Positions 6,222 to 16,107 of a stretch of 23,762 nucleotides of DNA are shown here, piece after piece (positions within the stretch are counted from its first letter, which is position 1; each line of letters starts with the position of its first letter). This DNA is from JALYGK01 sp036259835. GTDB taxonomy: Bacteria; Actinomycetota; UBA4738. The notes under the pieces are model-generated. The model was not told the DNA's origin, searched no databases, and saw only the letters and a list, made by a program, of their open reading frames with translations. The translations under genes and the position numbers were made by a program. Location of the stretch: the NCBI GenBank assembly GCA_036259835.1, contig DATABA010000125.1, positions 1-23,762 of the forward strand, read 5' to 3'.

Positions 6222-7502
6222 ATGTCTGACCAGATCCCATCTCTACCTGACTTGTCGGTCGTCGTCCCCGTGTGGAACGGCGAGCACAGTCTGGGGCGGC
6301 TGCTTCCAAGGCTGCGGTCCGTGCTCGAGTCGATCGGCGGCCAGACGGAAATCGTCGTGGTACTTCCACCTGACGAACCGGTCGCCGAGCAGGTCGAACG
6401 GTTCGGAGCGCGCGTCGAGGAATTCAAGGGAGGCGGATACGGCCAGGCGCTGAACGCGGGGCTCGCCGCCGCGCGCGGCCGGTGGGTCGTCACCATGGAC
6501 GCGGACTTCTCGCACCACCCCGAGTTCATTCGAACCCTCTGGCTTCGGCGGCGAGACGCCGACGTTCTCATCGCCTCGCGCTACGTCCCCGGTGCCTACG
6601 CGGAGATGCCTGTCTCTCGGCGAGTTGCCAGCCGGACGCTCAACAGGTTGTATCGAACGACACTCGCCCTTCCGTACCAGGACCTGTCGAGCGGATTTCG
6701 GATGTACGCCCGGGACGTCGTGGACGACATCGGGCCCGTGAACGCCGAGGGTCTGGACTCCCTTCAGGAAATCCTGGTCAAGGCGTTCAGCCAGGGCTGG
6801 AAGACGGTCGAAGTCCCGCTTTTCTACCGCCAGCCGCGCGTGTGGACCAGTGGCCGGTTCGCCGAGATGGGAGCGGGATACCTCAAGACGCTCGGCCGGC
6901 TCATGGCGCTTCGGAACTCGGTGAAGGCAGCCGACTACGACCACCGCGCGTTCGACTCCTGGATTCCCCTCCAGCGGTACTGGCAGCGGGAGCGCTTTCG
7001 AGTGATCCGCGGCATGGTGGACGGATCGACGCGCATCCTGGACATTGGATGCGGGTCCAGCCGAATCCTCCAGAGTCTGCCGCAGGCCGTTGGTCTGGAC
7101 ATGCAGATTCGAAAGCTACGCTGGCTTCGAGCGCCCGGCCGCCAGCTGGTCCAGGGATCGCTTTCTCAGCTTCCGTTCGAGGACGAGTCGTTCGACGCGG
7201 TGATCTGCTCTGAGGTCATCGAGCACATCCCCCGAGAGGAAATCGATCTGACGGACATGGTCAGGGTCCTGGCGCCCGGCGGTGCCCTGGTCCTCGGCAC
7301 GCCGGACTACGGGACGTGGACATGGCGGACCCTCGAGGGCATGTACAAGAAGGTCTTTCCGCAGGGGTACGCCACCGAGCACATCAACCCGTACACCCGG
7401 CAGGACCTTCGCCGCGAGATCGAGCGCCTCGGGCTCGTCGTGTGGGACGTTCAGTACGTCGCGCGGTCGGAGATGATCTTCAAGGCGTTCAAGCCGAAGT
7501 AG
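6222..7502 (+). CDS. Fused family-2 glycosyltransferase / SAM-dependent methyltransferase
   Basis: A 426-aa two-domain protein. Residues about 10-235 form a GT2 domain like polyprenyl-phosphate mannose/glucose synthases: LSVVVPVWNGEHSL, the metal-binding DAD at 93-95 in MDADFSHHPEF, then ASRYVPGA and LSSGFRMY. Residues about 255-426 form a class I methyltransferase with SAM motif I ILDIGCGSSRIL (272-283), GLDMQ for the SAM ribose, and FDAVICSEVIEHIP. No membrane segment is visible in either half. The GT2 half would be expected to charge a lipid phosphate with a sugar. The methyltransferase half might methylate the sugar or lipid product, but the acceptor is not evident. It stands alone on the plus strand between ftsE and prfB. 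Its TAG stop directly abuts the stop of prfB. Mannose-phosphate enzymes encoded in the same window could supply a donor precursor. Confidence 0.88.
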   Translation: MSDQIPSLPDLSVVVPVWNGEHSLGRLLPRLRSVLESIGGQTEIVVVLPPDEPVAEQVERFGARVEEFKGGGYGQALNAGLAAARGRWVVTMDADFSHHPEFIRTLWLRRRDADVLIASRYVPGAYAEMPVSRRVASRTLNRLYRTTLALPYQDLSSGFRMYARDVVDDIGPVNAEGLDSLQEILVKAFSQGWKTVEVPLFYRQPRVWTSGRFAEMGAGYLKTLGRLMALRNSVKAADYDHRAFDSWIPLQRYWQRERFRVIRGMVDGSTRILDIGCGSSRILQSLPQAVGLDMQIRKLRWLRAPGRQLVQGSLSQLPFEDESFDAVICSEVIEHIPREEIDLTDMVRVLAPGGALVLGTPDYGTWTWRTLEGMYKKVFPQGYATEHINPYTRQDLRREIERLGLVVWDVQYVARSEMIFKAFKPK

Positions 7503-8616
7503 CTACCCCGTTCCATCCCCCGTCGCCCGTTTCTTCAGATAGGCCTGGATGAACCGGTCCAGGTCTCCGTCCAGCACGCCGTCCACGTTTCCGATTTCCA
7601 GCCCGGTTCGGTGATCCTTCACCAGCCGATATGGGTGGAGGACGTACGAGCGAATCTGGGACCCGAACTCGATGTCCATCCGCTCGCCGCGAAGGCTCTC
7701 GAGCTTCTGCGCCCGCTCTCTCCGCGCTCGCTCGGCGAGCCGCGCTTTCAGGATTCGCATCGCCACCGCGCGGTTTTGGATCTGCGACCGTTCGTTCTGG
7801 CACGCCGCCGTTATGCCGGTCGGCAAGTGAGTGATCCGAACCGCCGAATCGGTCACGTTGACATGCTGCCCTCCCGCGCTCGAGGAGCGGTAGGTGTCGA
7901 TCCGCAGGTCCTTTGGGTCTATTTCGACCTCGGCATCTTCGTCGTCCAGCAGCGGGATGACGTCCAGGCTGGCAAACGACGTGTGCCGGCGATGCGCCTG
8001 GTCGAACGGCGAAAGACGAACCAACCGGTGCACGCCACGCTCGGCACTGAGCAGCCCGTAGGCGCTCGGCCCGCTGAGGGTGAACGTCGCGCTCTTGATG
8101 CCTGCCTCCTCCCCCGGAACGACCTCGTCCAGCTCTGTCTTCAGTCCTTCGCGTTCCGCCCACCGCAGGTACATCCGCAGCAGCATCTCGGCCCAGTCCT
8201 GCGAGTCGATGCCGCCCGCCCCCGCGTGAAGGCTGGCAACGGCGTCGTTCTGGTCGTATTCCCCGGACAGCAGGTGGGCGAGCTCGACTCGGTCGAGGTC
8301 TGCCTCGAGGGCCTGGAGCTTGGTGGCGAGCTCGCGGGTCAGCTCGGCATCGTGCTCGTTCGCGAGAAGCTCGTCCAGGACCTTGACGTCTTCGAGCTGC
8401 GTCAGAAGACGAGAGTGACGGCCGAGGTCGTCGTTCAGCCTGGAGAGCTGCGTCGCCAGACGCTGCCCTCGTGTGGGGTCGTCCCAGACTCCAGGCTCGG
8501 AGAGCTTGCGCTCGAGCTCTCGAGCGTCATTGGCCTTGGCGTCGACGTCAAAGGTACTCCTTCGCGCTCGCCACCCGTTTGGCCAGATCTTCGATTCGTT
8601 CCGTGTATTCGCTCAT
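7503..8616 (-). CDS. prfB: Peptide chain release factor 2 with programmed +1 frameshift
   Basis: RF2 reads UGA and UAA stop codons and triggers peptide release. The product is 370 aa after frameshifting. A 22-codon zero frame (MSEYTERIEDLAKRVASAKEYL) ends in TGA at 8548-8550. Skipping one base at CTT-T-GAC continues into the long frame (8549 to 7503). The stop-recognition tripeptide SPF is at about 202-204 and the catalytic GGQ at about 248-250 (SSAGGQHVN), both close to the standard RF2 positions. The start is ATG 8616, 3 nt after the secA stop. The frameshift autoregulates RF2: when RF2 is scarce, the ribosome pauses at UGA and shifts. The gene ends with TAG, which is an RF1 codon. The break is therefore not damage. 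Confidence 0.96.
8547..8562 (-). promoter_or_regulatory. prfB programmed +1 frameshift site
   Basis: On the minus strand the site reads AAGGAG TAC CTT TGA C. The slippery CTT with the in-frame TGA followed by C is the classic RF2 recoding signal. The Shine-Dalgarno-like AAGGAG lies 3 nt before CTT, the tight spacing that promotes the +1 shift in the E. coli gene. Confidence 0.95.
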
Positions 8617-8619
8617 CCC

Positions 8620-11316
<2,697 letters not shown>

Positions 11317-11380
11317 AAGGACTCCTTAACGCTGTGGCGACTGGATATTCAGCATAGCTGGAGGGATGCGTCCAACCGAA

Positions 11381-11386
11381 TACTCT
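11381..11386 (+). promoter_or_regulatory. Candidate -10 of the GNAT gene (leaderless)
   Basis: TACTCT ends 7 nt before the ATG at 11394 and no Shine-Dalgarno site is present, so transcription may begin at the start codon. The 77-bp region also has to hold the secA promoter on the other strand; TTGGAC (minus, 11370-11375) is the only -35-like sequence I noticed there. Confidence 0.4.
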
Positions 11387-11393
11387 GGCCGCG

Positions 11394-11909
11394 ATGATCG
11401 AGACCGCTCGGCTTCGCCTGCTGCCTTACACGATCCACCTAGCGCGGGCGTTTGAACAAGGGCAGTCCGAGCTCGGTGCGGCACTGGAAGCGTCGATCCC
11501 GAATGGATGGCCCGAGTACCCGGGGGCTTACTCACGACCGGCCACCGAGGGTAGCACCGGGCGGGAGAGCCGCGACCGGGGTTGGGGAACGTACCTGTTT
11601 CTCCTTAAGGACGGCTCTTCACTGGTGGGATCGGGCGGGTACAAGGGACCGCCGAAGGGCGGAGTCGTCGAGATTGGCTACGAGATCGCGCCGCCGTTCC
11701 GGAATCGGGGCATGGCCACCGAGGCAGCGCGGGCGCTGATCAGGCACGCATACTCCAACGCCGATGTCGAGGAAGTCCAGGCCCGGACGCTTCCCGAACG
11801 AAACGCATCCGCACGCGTGCTCGAGAAGGTAGGGATGGAGCTGGCGGGCGAGATCACCGATGACGACGGAGTGGTCTGGCTCTGGCGAACCGTCGGCCGC
11901 CCTACTTGA
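11394..11909 (+). CDS. GNAT-family N-acetyltransferase (RimJ/RimL type)
   Basis: A 171-aa protein with a single GNAT fold. The N-terminus MIETARLRLLPY is typical of the RimJ/RimL subgroup, which acetylates protein N-termini or small amines. The acetyl-CoA pyrophosphate loop is FRNRGMATEAARALIRHAY (about 101-119), preceded by the beta-strand VEIGYEIAPP. A late motif ASARVLEKVGMELAGE matches the family (NxxSxxVxEKxGF pattern). The substrate cannot be told. It lies on the plus strand between two minus-strand genes; its 3' end overlaps that of the response regulator by 8 bp. It is likely a lone insertion into the older hpf-secA region. Confidence 0.88.
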   Translation: MIETARLRLLPYTIHLARAFEQGQSELGAALEASIPNGWPEYPGAYSRPATEGSTGRESRDRGWGTYLFLLKDGSSLVGSGGYKGPPKGGVVEIGYEIAPPFRNRGMATEAARALIRHAYSNADVEEVQARTLPERNASARVLEKVGMELAGEITDDDGVVWLWRTVGRPT

Positions 11910-12639
11910 TCTCGAGCAGCTTCTCCCGCACGGCGTAGACGACGGCCTCCATCCGGGAGTGCAGGTGCAGCTTCTCCAGGATGTTGCGGATGTGGTTCTT
12001 CACGGTGTTCTCTGAGATGAAGAGCTCCTTGGCGATATCCCGGTTGTTGAGGCCCTGGGCCACAAGCTTGAGTACCTCCATCTCGCGATCCGTGAGCCGC
12101 GGCGCCGGAAGCTGCTGACGCTCTTCCGCCCGCTTCGACATGGCGGCGAACTCGGTGAGGAGCTTGGCGGCCATGGACGGCGAGATTCGGGACTGCCCGG
12201 CCCAGACGGACCGGATGGCGTCGGCCACCTCGTCGATCGAGATCTCCTTGAGGAGGTAACCAGAGGCGCCCGCTTTGATGGCGTCGTACAGGTCGGCTTC
12301 CTCATCGGAGATCGTAAGCATGAGGATCTTCACGTGCGGAAGGAGATCCTTTATTTGCTGGGTGGCCTCGATTCCAGACCGCCGCGGCATCCTGACATCC
12401 ATCAGGATGACGTCGGGCATGAGCTCCTGGGCCTTGTCCACTGCCTCATGCCCGTCGCCCGCTTCGCCCACCACGTCGATGTCCGGCTCCTGCTTCAGCA
12501 CCATCTGAAGGCCGCGCCGAAACAGGGCGTGATCGTCGACGATCAGAATCCGAAGGGCCTGATCCGGACTGGCCGGCTTGGGTGTCTCAGTCGCCTCGAC
12601 GCTCAAAGTCCCTCCACCCATGGGGCGCTTTGTGGCCAC
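11902..12639 (-). CDS. NarL/FixJ-family response regulator (orphan)
   Basis: Up to 245 aa. The receiver domain (about 29-145) has Asp35/Asp36 (LIVDDHALFRRGL), phosphoacceptor Asp81 (LMDVRMP) and Lys at GYLLKE. The LuxR-type helix-turn-helix (about 180-235) shows LTDREMEVLKLVAQG and NNRDIAKELFISENTVKNH. No histidine kinase is next to it, so its partner is elsewhere or it is not phosphorylated in the usual way. The start is uncertain: GTG 12639 is the longest, ATG 12621 is also possible, and neither has a good ribosome site. It lies 38 nt after hpf on the same strand, so it may share the hpf transcript. A position beside the ribosome-hibernation gene suggests a stress or stationary-phase role, but no target is visible. 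Confidence 0.9.
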   Translation of the reverse strand: MATKRPMGGGTLSVEATETPKPASPDQALRILIVDDHALFRRGLQMVLKQEPDIDVVGEAGDGHEAVDKAQELMPDVILMDVRMPRRSGIEATQQIKDLLPHVKILMLTISDEEADLYDAIKAGASGYLLKEISIDEVADAIRSVWAGQSRISPSMAAKLLTEFAAMSKRAEERQQLPAPRLTDREMEVLKLVAQGLNNRDIAKELFISENTVKNHIRNILEKLHLHSRMEAVVYAVREKLLEIK

Positions 12640-12674
12640 TGCAAAGTGGCTGCCACCCTCTGACTAGTTGAGGA

Positions 12675-12680
12675 ATTCTA
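12675..12680 (-). promoter_or_regulatory. Candidate internal -10 before the NarL-type regulator
   Basis: TAGAAT on the minus strand overlaps the TAG stop of hpf. It would start a transcript roughly 28 nt before GTG 12639. No convincing -35 is present, so this may be chance. Confidence 0.25.
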
Positions 12681-13001
12681 GCCCATCGGGCCAGCGTGCC
12701 TGCGATTTCGGAGCCTTCCGCGTCTGCTCGAGATTTGGCGCTCCAAACGCTGAACGACCTGGTCAAGGGCCGTGTTCACGTCCCGCCCCGCTCCGTGGGC
12801 CCGCAAGACCGTGCGCAGCGAGTCGCAGGTGACTTCAACGCGATGGCTGCCGTCGATTCGAGGGTTCCGCTCCTCGATGATCTCGACTTCAAGACGGCGC
12901 ACTCCAGGCTCCAACCGCCCGATCTTCGCGAGTTTGTGCTCTGCCGCCTTCCGGACCTGCTCGGTGATTCGAACGCCCCGGCCCTTGAGGATCACGTCCA
13001 C
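12678..13001 (-). CDS. hpf: Short-form ribosome hibernation-promoting factor (HPF/YfiA family)
   Basis: A 107-aa protein of the ribosome hibernation family, which binds the 30S decoding centre and protects idle ribosomes. The N-terminal MDVILKGRGVRITEQVRKAAEHKLAKIGRL and the later SHRVEVTCDSLRTVLRAHGAGRDVNTALDQVVQRLERQI match the S30AE domain. It stops soon after (RRGRLRNRRHAG). The C-terminal dimerisation domain that makes the long form (usually nearer 180-240 aa) in most actinobacteria and Firmicutes is absent, and the next gene follows at once, so this appears a true short form. The start is GTG 13001, with a G-rich AGGGGG site about 6 nt upstream next to a predicted hairpin. In actinobacteria hpf commonly lies between a comF-like gene and secA, as here. 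Confidence 0.9.
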   Translation of the reverse strand: MDVILKGRGVRITEQVRKAAEHKLAKIGRLEPGVRRLEVEIIEERNPRIDGSHRVEVTCDSLRTVLRAHGAGRDVNTALDQVVQRLERQISSRRGRLRNRRHAGPMG

Positions 13002-13009
13002 GCTCGCCC

Positions 13010-13025
13010 CCTTCGTCTCCGAAGG
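13010..13025 (-). promoter_or_regulatory. Hairpin with GAGA tetraloop next to the hpf ribosome site
   Basis: On the minus strand CCTTCG-GAGA-CGAAGG forms a 6-bp stem closed by a GNRA-type tetraloop. The 3' arm runs into the G-rich ribosome site ahead of the hpf GTG (13001), so folding could limit its access and control translation. Confidence 0.4.
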
Positions 13026-13193
13026 TCACCGACCAGCGCACTCACCGATGTGGCGGTCCTCCAGCCTGGCTGACCTGGTCTTTGGCCCCACACTCGCCTG
13101 CTGAGAGGGTCGCCGCCGAAAAGGCAGCTTAGCGTCTTCTCCGTCCCGGATCTCCGCGAGGGGCAGGGCTTACATCTAAGCCGCACCATGCTC

Positions 13194-13210
13194 GACGACC
13201 AATGGTCGTC
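13194..13210 (-). terminator. Possible terminator hairpin after the comF-like gene
   Basis: An inverted repeat GACGACC/GGTCGTC with a 3-nt loop lies 35 nt after the comF-like stop on the minus strand. There is no U-tract, so intrinsic termination is uncertain, although actinobacterial terminators often lack one. Confidence 0.35.
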
Positions 13211-13244
13211 TTACGTGGGTCGTTTCGCCTGCGACTGGCATCGA

Positions 13245-14024
13245 CTACCGGGAGAACATCTCCCGGGCAACCACAGACCCAGGCTGGAGTCCGGCGGGAG
13301 TATAGCAACGGGCGGGAAGCGGCCCTCCGAGAGAACGAGCCGCCGTCAGCAGGCCGACCTCCTCGGCGCCGGCGCGCAACAGCTCGCCGGCGCATTCGGC
13401 CGCCGTCGTTCCGGTGGTCAGGACGTCGTCCACGACCACGACCCTTGGGGGTGGCGTCGCCACTGCGCGGAACGCTCCCTCGAGTGCAAGCCTTCGGTCG
13501 CGAGCCGACCGCATGGCCTGCGGGGGCGTTTCGCTGACCCGTCGGAGCAAGCGATGGAGCGGCCATCCAGTCAGCCGATGCAGCGCCCGGCACAGTACCT
13601 CGGCCTGGTCGTAGCCTCGCTCGCGCTTTCGGCGCCTTCCCAGCGGAACCCACGTCAGGACGAATCCGGGGCCGCGACCTCTGAGCGCGCTGGACCAGCC
13701 TCGCGGCGGCGACCGGGCGAAGGCCTGGAGCATCCAGGGCGCCAGCGCGTCCGCGACGGAACGCATCTCGGAGAACTTCAGTCGCATGAGAAGGTCCCTG
13801 GCCGGTCCGGCGTACAGGAACGACGAACGCGCCCAATGGATGCCGCTGGGAGGGCAGTCCCGGCACGCCGGCGTCGCTTCCTCGAGGGGACGACCGCATC
13901 TTTCGCAACCCGGAGGCGACAACACCGCTACCTCATCCCAACACCGATCACAGAAGGGCCATCGCGGAGCCTCGCATCCCACACACTTCCTGGGGTACAG
14001 GACGTCGAGAATCGACCCGAGCAT
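13245..14024 (-). CDS. comF: ComF-family phosphoribosyltransferase-like protein
   Basis: A 259-aa protein. The N-terminus holds eight cysteines in four CxxC-type pairs (14/17, 25/28, 40/43 and 54/57) that form zinc-ribbon sites usual for ComF. The C-terminal half is a type I phosphoribosyltransferase fold with the PRPP-binding loop VVVVDDVLTTGTT (195-207) and the upstream KRERGYDQAEVL motif. In competent bacteria ComF helps DNA uptake at the cytoplasmic side; in most actinobacteria its role is not established and no other competence gene is present here. The start is ATG 14024, with a TATGGT hexamer 6 nt before it, so it is probably leaderless. Confidence 0.9.
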   Translation of the reverse strand: MLGSILDVLYPRKCVGCEAPRWPFCDRCWDEVAVLSPPGCERCGRPLEEATPACRDCPPSGIHWARSSFLYAGPARDLLMRLKFSEMRSVADALAPWMLQAFARSPPRGWSSALRGRGPGFVLTWVPLGRRRKRERGYDQAEVLCRALHRLTGWPLHRLLRRVSETPPQAMRSARDRRLALEGAFRAVATPPPRVVVVDDVLTTGTTAAECAGELLRAGAEEVGLLTAARSLGGPLPARCYTPAGLQPGSVVAREMFSR

Positions 14025-14030
14025 CGGCGC

Positions 14031-14036
14031 ACCATA
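14031..14036 (-). promoter_or_regulatory. Candidate -10 of the comF-like gene (leaderless)
   Basis: TATGGT on the minus strand ends 6 nt before the ATG at 14024 and there is no Shine-Dalgarno site. The transcript would begin at the start codon. It lies in a 77-bp gap after the 243-aa gene. Confidence 0.45.
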
Positions 14037-14101
14037 CCGCGGGCCTCAGACACGGCCGGCGCGGGCCAGTGACCGTGGCCGCGTCGGCTCTATCCCTCTC
14101 C

Positions 14102-14833
14102 TTACTTCAGCGGAACCGGGAAGCGCTCCGATTCGTCCCCCGAAGGCAGTCGCATCATCACCGCCAGTGAGGTGGACGATCGCCGAACCGGATAGCTCAC
14201 GGTTCGCCGTTCGACCGCGGAGCGCAGCTGGGGGATTCCGGCGGCGTCGTCCGGCAAGATCTCGAGCTCCTCCCCATCGGCGATGAGAATGCCGGCGGCC
14301 TCAACCTCGTCGGATTCTTCGTGAGCCGCGCCGCCCTTGGGGTGAACCGGTTTCCAAATCACCGCGGACCAGTTCGGGTTCAGCTCGACCCGGTCGAGAC
14401 CGAAGCGCTGGTCGCCTGCGGTCAGCCCCTTTCCAAGCGGAATGGTCGCCCGTCGCATCTCGCTTCTCGGCCACGGAACGGAGAAAGGGCGGCTTGCGAA
14501 AACCCATGACCCGGCTCCATCCACCTGAACCGAGGATTCGATCACGTACCAGCCGGGCTGCAGATCGAGAACCGGCGCTTCGAACGGCACGAAGAGATCC
14601 CGGATCGGGTTCGCATCGAGGATCCGTTCTTCAGCCGGAAACGGAATGGCGTCGCCGGATGGGAAGCGGGCGACGCGAGCCCACTCGACCCGGATGGCGT
14701 GCGGGTTACCGTCCGCACCTCGAACCACGAAGGCCCCCTTCACGGCGGCCGGAAACCGCTCGAAGCGAGTCCGGACGTGGATCGGCGCCGAACCCGAACC
14801 GCCTGGTTCGGAGCGCCCGGAGCTGGCCCTCAT
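14102..14833 (-). CDS. Unrecognised 243-aa protein
   Basis: I do not recognise this protein. It has no signal peptide, membrane segment or cysteine. It looks beta-rich, with a Ser/Gly-rich start (about 5-16), a run resembling an immunoglobulin-like or carbohydrate-binding fold (LFVPFEAPVLDLQPGWYVIE, about 80-99) and a repeat of aromatic and Pro-Trp motifs (PWPRSEM, NPNWSAVIWKPVHP). The start is ATG 14833 (MRASSGRSEP), 17 nt after ahcY, with GGAG about 9 nt upstream. An upstream in-frame start at 15016 would be an out-of-frame reading of ahcY. It is the last gene of the mannose/ahcY run. In mycobacteria the space between sahH and the comF-like gene holds tmk, mtrA, mtrB and lpqB; here only this gene is found. 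Confidence 0.75.
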   Translation of the reverse strand: MRASSGRSEPGGSGSAPIHVRTRFERFPAAVKGAFVVRGADGNPHAIRVEWARVARFPSGDAIPFPAEERILDANPIRDLFVPFEAPVLDLQPGWYVIESSVQVDGAGSWVFASRPFSVPWPRSEMRRATIPLGKGLTAGDQRFGLDRVELNPNWSAVIWKPVHPKGGAAHEESDEVEAAGILIADGEELEILPDDAAGIPQLRSAVERRTVSYPVRRSSTSLAVMMRLPSGDESERFPVPLK

Positions 14834-14850
14834 GGTTTCGCGCTCCGTAC

Positions 14851-16107
14851 TTATGTCCCGTGCTCCCACGATCCGAGGTACGCGGCCTGCTCCTCGGTGA
14901 GCTGATCGATCTCGGTTCCCATGGCCGCCAGCTTGAGGCGGGCCACCTCTCGATCGATGTCGGCCGGAACCGGATAGACGTTCGGCGTGAGGTCGCCGGC
15001 AGACCGCACGACCCACTCCACGGACAAGGCCTGGTTCGCGAACGACATGTCCATCACGGCGGCCGGATGCCCTTCCGCAGCTGCCAGGTTCACCAGCCGT
15101 CCCTCGGCGAGAAGATTCAGCCGCCGGCCATCCGGAAGCTGGAACTCGTCGACGAACTCACGAATTCTCCTGACGTTCGTGGCCATCGTGGCCAGCACGG
15201 CCTTGTCGATCTCCACGTCGAAGTGGCCCGAATTCGCAAGCATCGCCCCGTCTTTCATCACATCGAAGTGCTCGGCCCGAAGAACGCTGGTATCGCCGGT
15301 AACCGTGATGAAGATGTCTCCGATGCGCGCTGCGTCGCGGAGCGGCATCACTCCGTAGCCGTCCATCTGAGCCTCCAACGCGGCCAGAGGATCCACCTCG
15401 CACACGATGACCCTCGCCCCCAACCCTCGCGCCCGCGAAGCGACCCCTCGCCCGCACATGCCGTAGCCGCACACGACCACGGTTCGACCGGCGAGGAGCA
15501 CGTTCGTGGCCCGAATGATCCCGTCGATGGTGGATTGACCCGTTCCGTACCGGTTGTCAAACAGGTGCTTGGTGTTCGCGTCGTTCACCGCGACGATCGG
15601 ATAGGCGAGGACTCCATCGGCCGCCATTGCCCGGAGTCGAATGACACCCGTCGTGGTTTCCTCGGTGCCTCCGATGAGCTCCGGGAGCTGCTCGCTCCGC
15701 TCCCGGTGCAGCATCGCCACCAGGTCCATGCCATCGTCCATGGTGACCTGGGGATGGTGGTCGAGCACCGCGTTGATGTGGCGGTAGTACGTCTCGTTGT
15801 CCTCGCCCTTGATGGCGAAAACGTCCACCCCCTGCTCTTCGCAGAGCGCAGCCGCCACGTCGTCCTGGGTCGACAGGGGGTTCGAGGCGCACAAGGCCAC
15901 CTCGGCGCCGCCCGCCACAAGTGTCCTGACGAGGTTCGCCGTCTCCGTCGTCACATGCAGGCAGGCCGCGATGCGAATTCCCTGGAGCGGCTTCTCCTTC
16001 TCGAACCGCTCCCGAATCTGGGAAAGCACCCGCATCTCCTGGTCGGCCCATTCGATTCGAAGTCGCCCCGGTTCGGCGAGCAACAGGTCCTTCACGTCGC
16101 AATCCAT
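14851..16107 (-). CDS. ahcY: S-adenosylhomocysteine hydrolase, short C-terminus form
   Basis: A 418-aa NAD-dependent enzyme that splits S-adenosylhomocysteine into homocysteine and adenosine, removing the inhibitor formed by methyltransferases. Family motifs: CLHVTTETANL (about 49-59), NDANTKHLFDNRYGTGQST, the Rossmann NAD site VVCGYGMCGRG (211-221), and NSGHFDVEI near the active site. It ends at LTEEQAAYLGSWEHGT and lacks the Lys/Tyr-containing tail (KPDHYRY type) of most bacterial and eukaryotic forms, as in the shorter archaeal/Thermotoga group. The start is ATG 16107 with GAAGGAG 5 nt upstream, inside the end of the preceding phosphorylase gene (16-nt overlap), so the two are coupled. Confidence 0.95.
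   Translation of the reverse strand: MDCDVKDLLLAEPGRLRIEWADQEMRVLSQIRERFEKEKPLQGIRIAACLHVTTETANLVRTLVAGGAEVALCASNPLSTQDDVAAALCEEQGVDVFAIKGEDNETYYRHINAVLDHHPQVTMDDGMDLVAMLHRERSEQLPELIGGTEETTTGVIRLRAMAADGVLAYPIVAVNDANTKHLFDNRYGTGQSTIDGIIRATNVLLAGRTVVVCGYGMCGRGVASRARGLGARVIVCEVDPLAALEAQMDGYGVMPLRDAARIGDIFITVTGDTSVLRAEHFDVMKDGAMLANSGHFDVEIDKAVLATMATNVRRIREFVDEFQLPDGRRLNLLAEGRLVNLAAAEGHPAAVMDMSFANQALSVEWVVRSAGDLTPNVYPVPADIDREVARLKLAAMGTEIDQLTEEQAAYLGSWEHGT

Larger units (their letters stand above)
13002..13244 (-). other. 243-nt untranslated leader between comF-like gene and hpf
   Basis: No convincing gene is seen on either strand. Read on the minus strand the stretch contains several possible hairpins: 13194-13210, 13167-13182 (stem GGCTTA/TAAGCC with a 4-nt loop) and 13010-13025 next to the hpf ribosome site. 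It probably holds the hpf promoter and may hold a structured RNA; I recognise none. Confidence 0.5.

Noticed and set aside
8187..8550. prfB as a frameshifted pseudogene, or a shorter gene starting at 8186
   Set aside because: The break is exactly the CTT-TGA-C recoding site with its Shine-Dalgarno-like stimulator, and the joined product has normal RF2 length and motifs.
13095..13115. CTGAGAGGGT on the plus strand, reminiscent of a TPP riboswitch core
   Set aside because: The second conserved half (ACCTGATC type) is not found downstream, and no thiamine gene lies on that strand.
12992..13189. A 65-codon minus-strand frame in the hpf leader
   Set aside because: It is Arg-rich with no motif and runs into hpf in another frame; composition and position fit non-coding leader.
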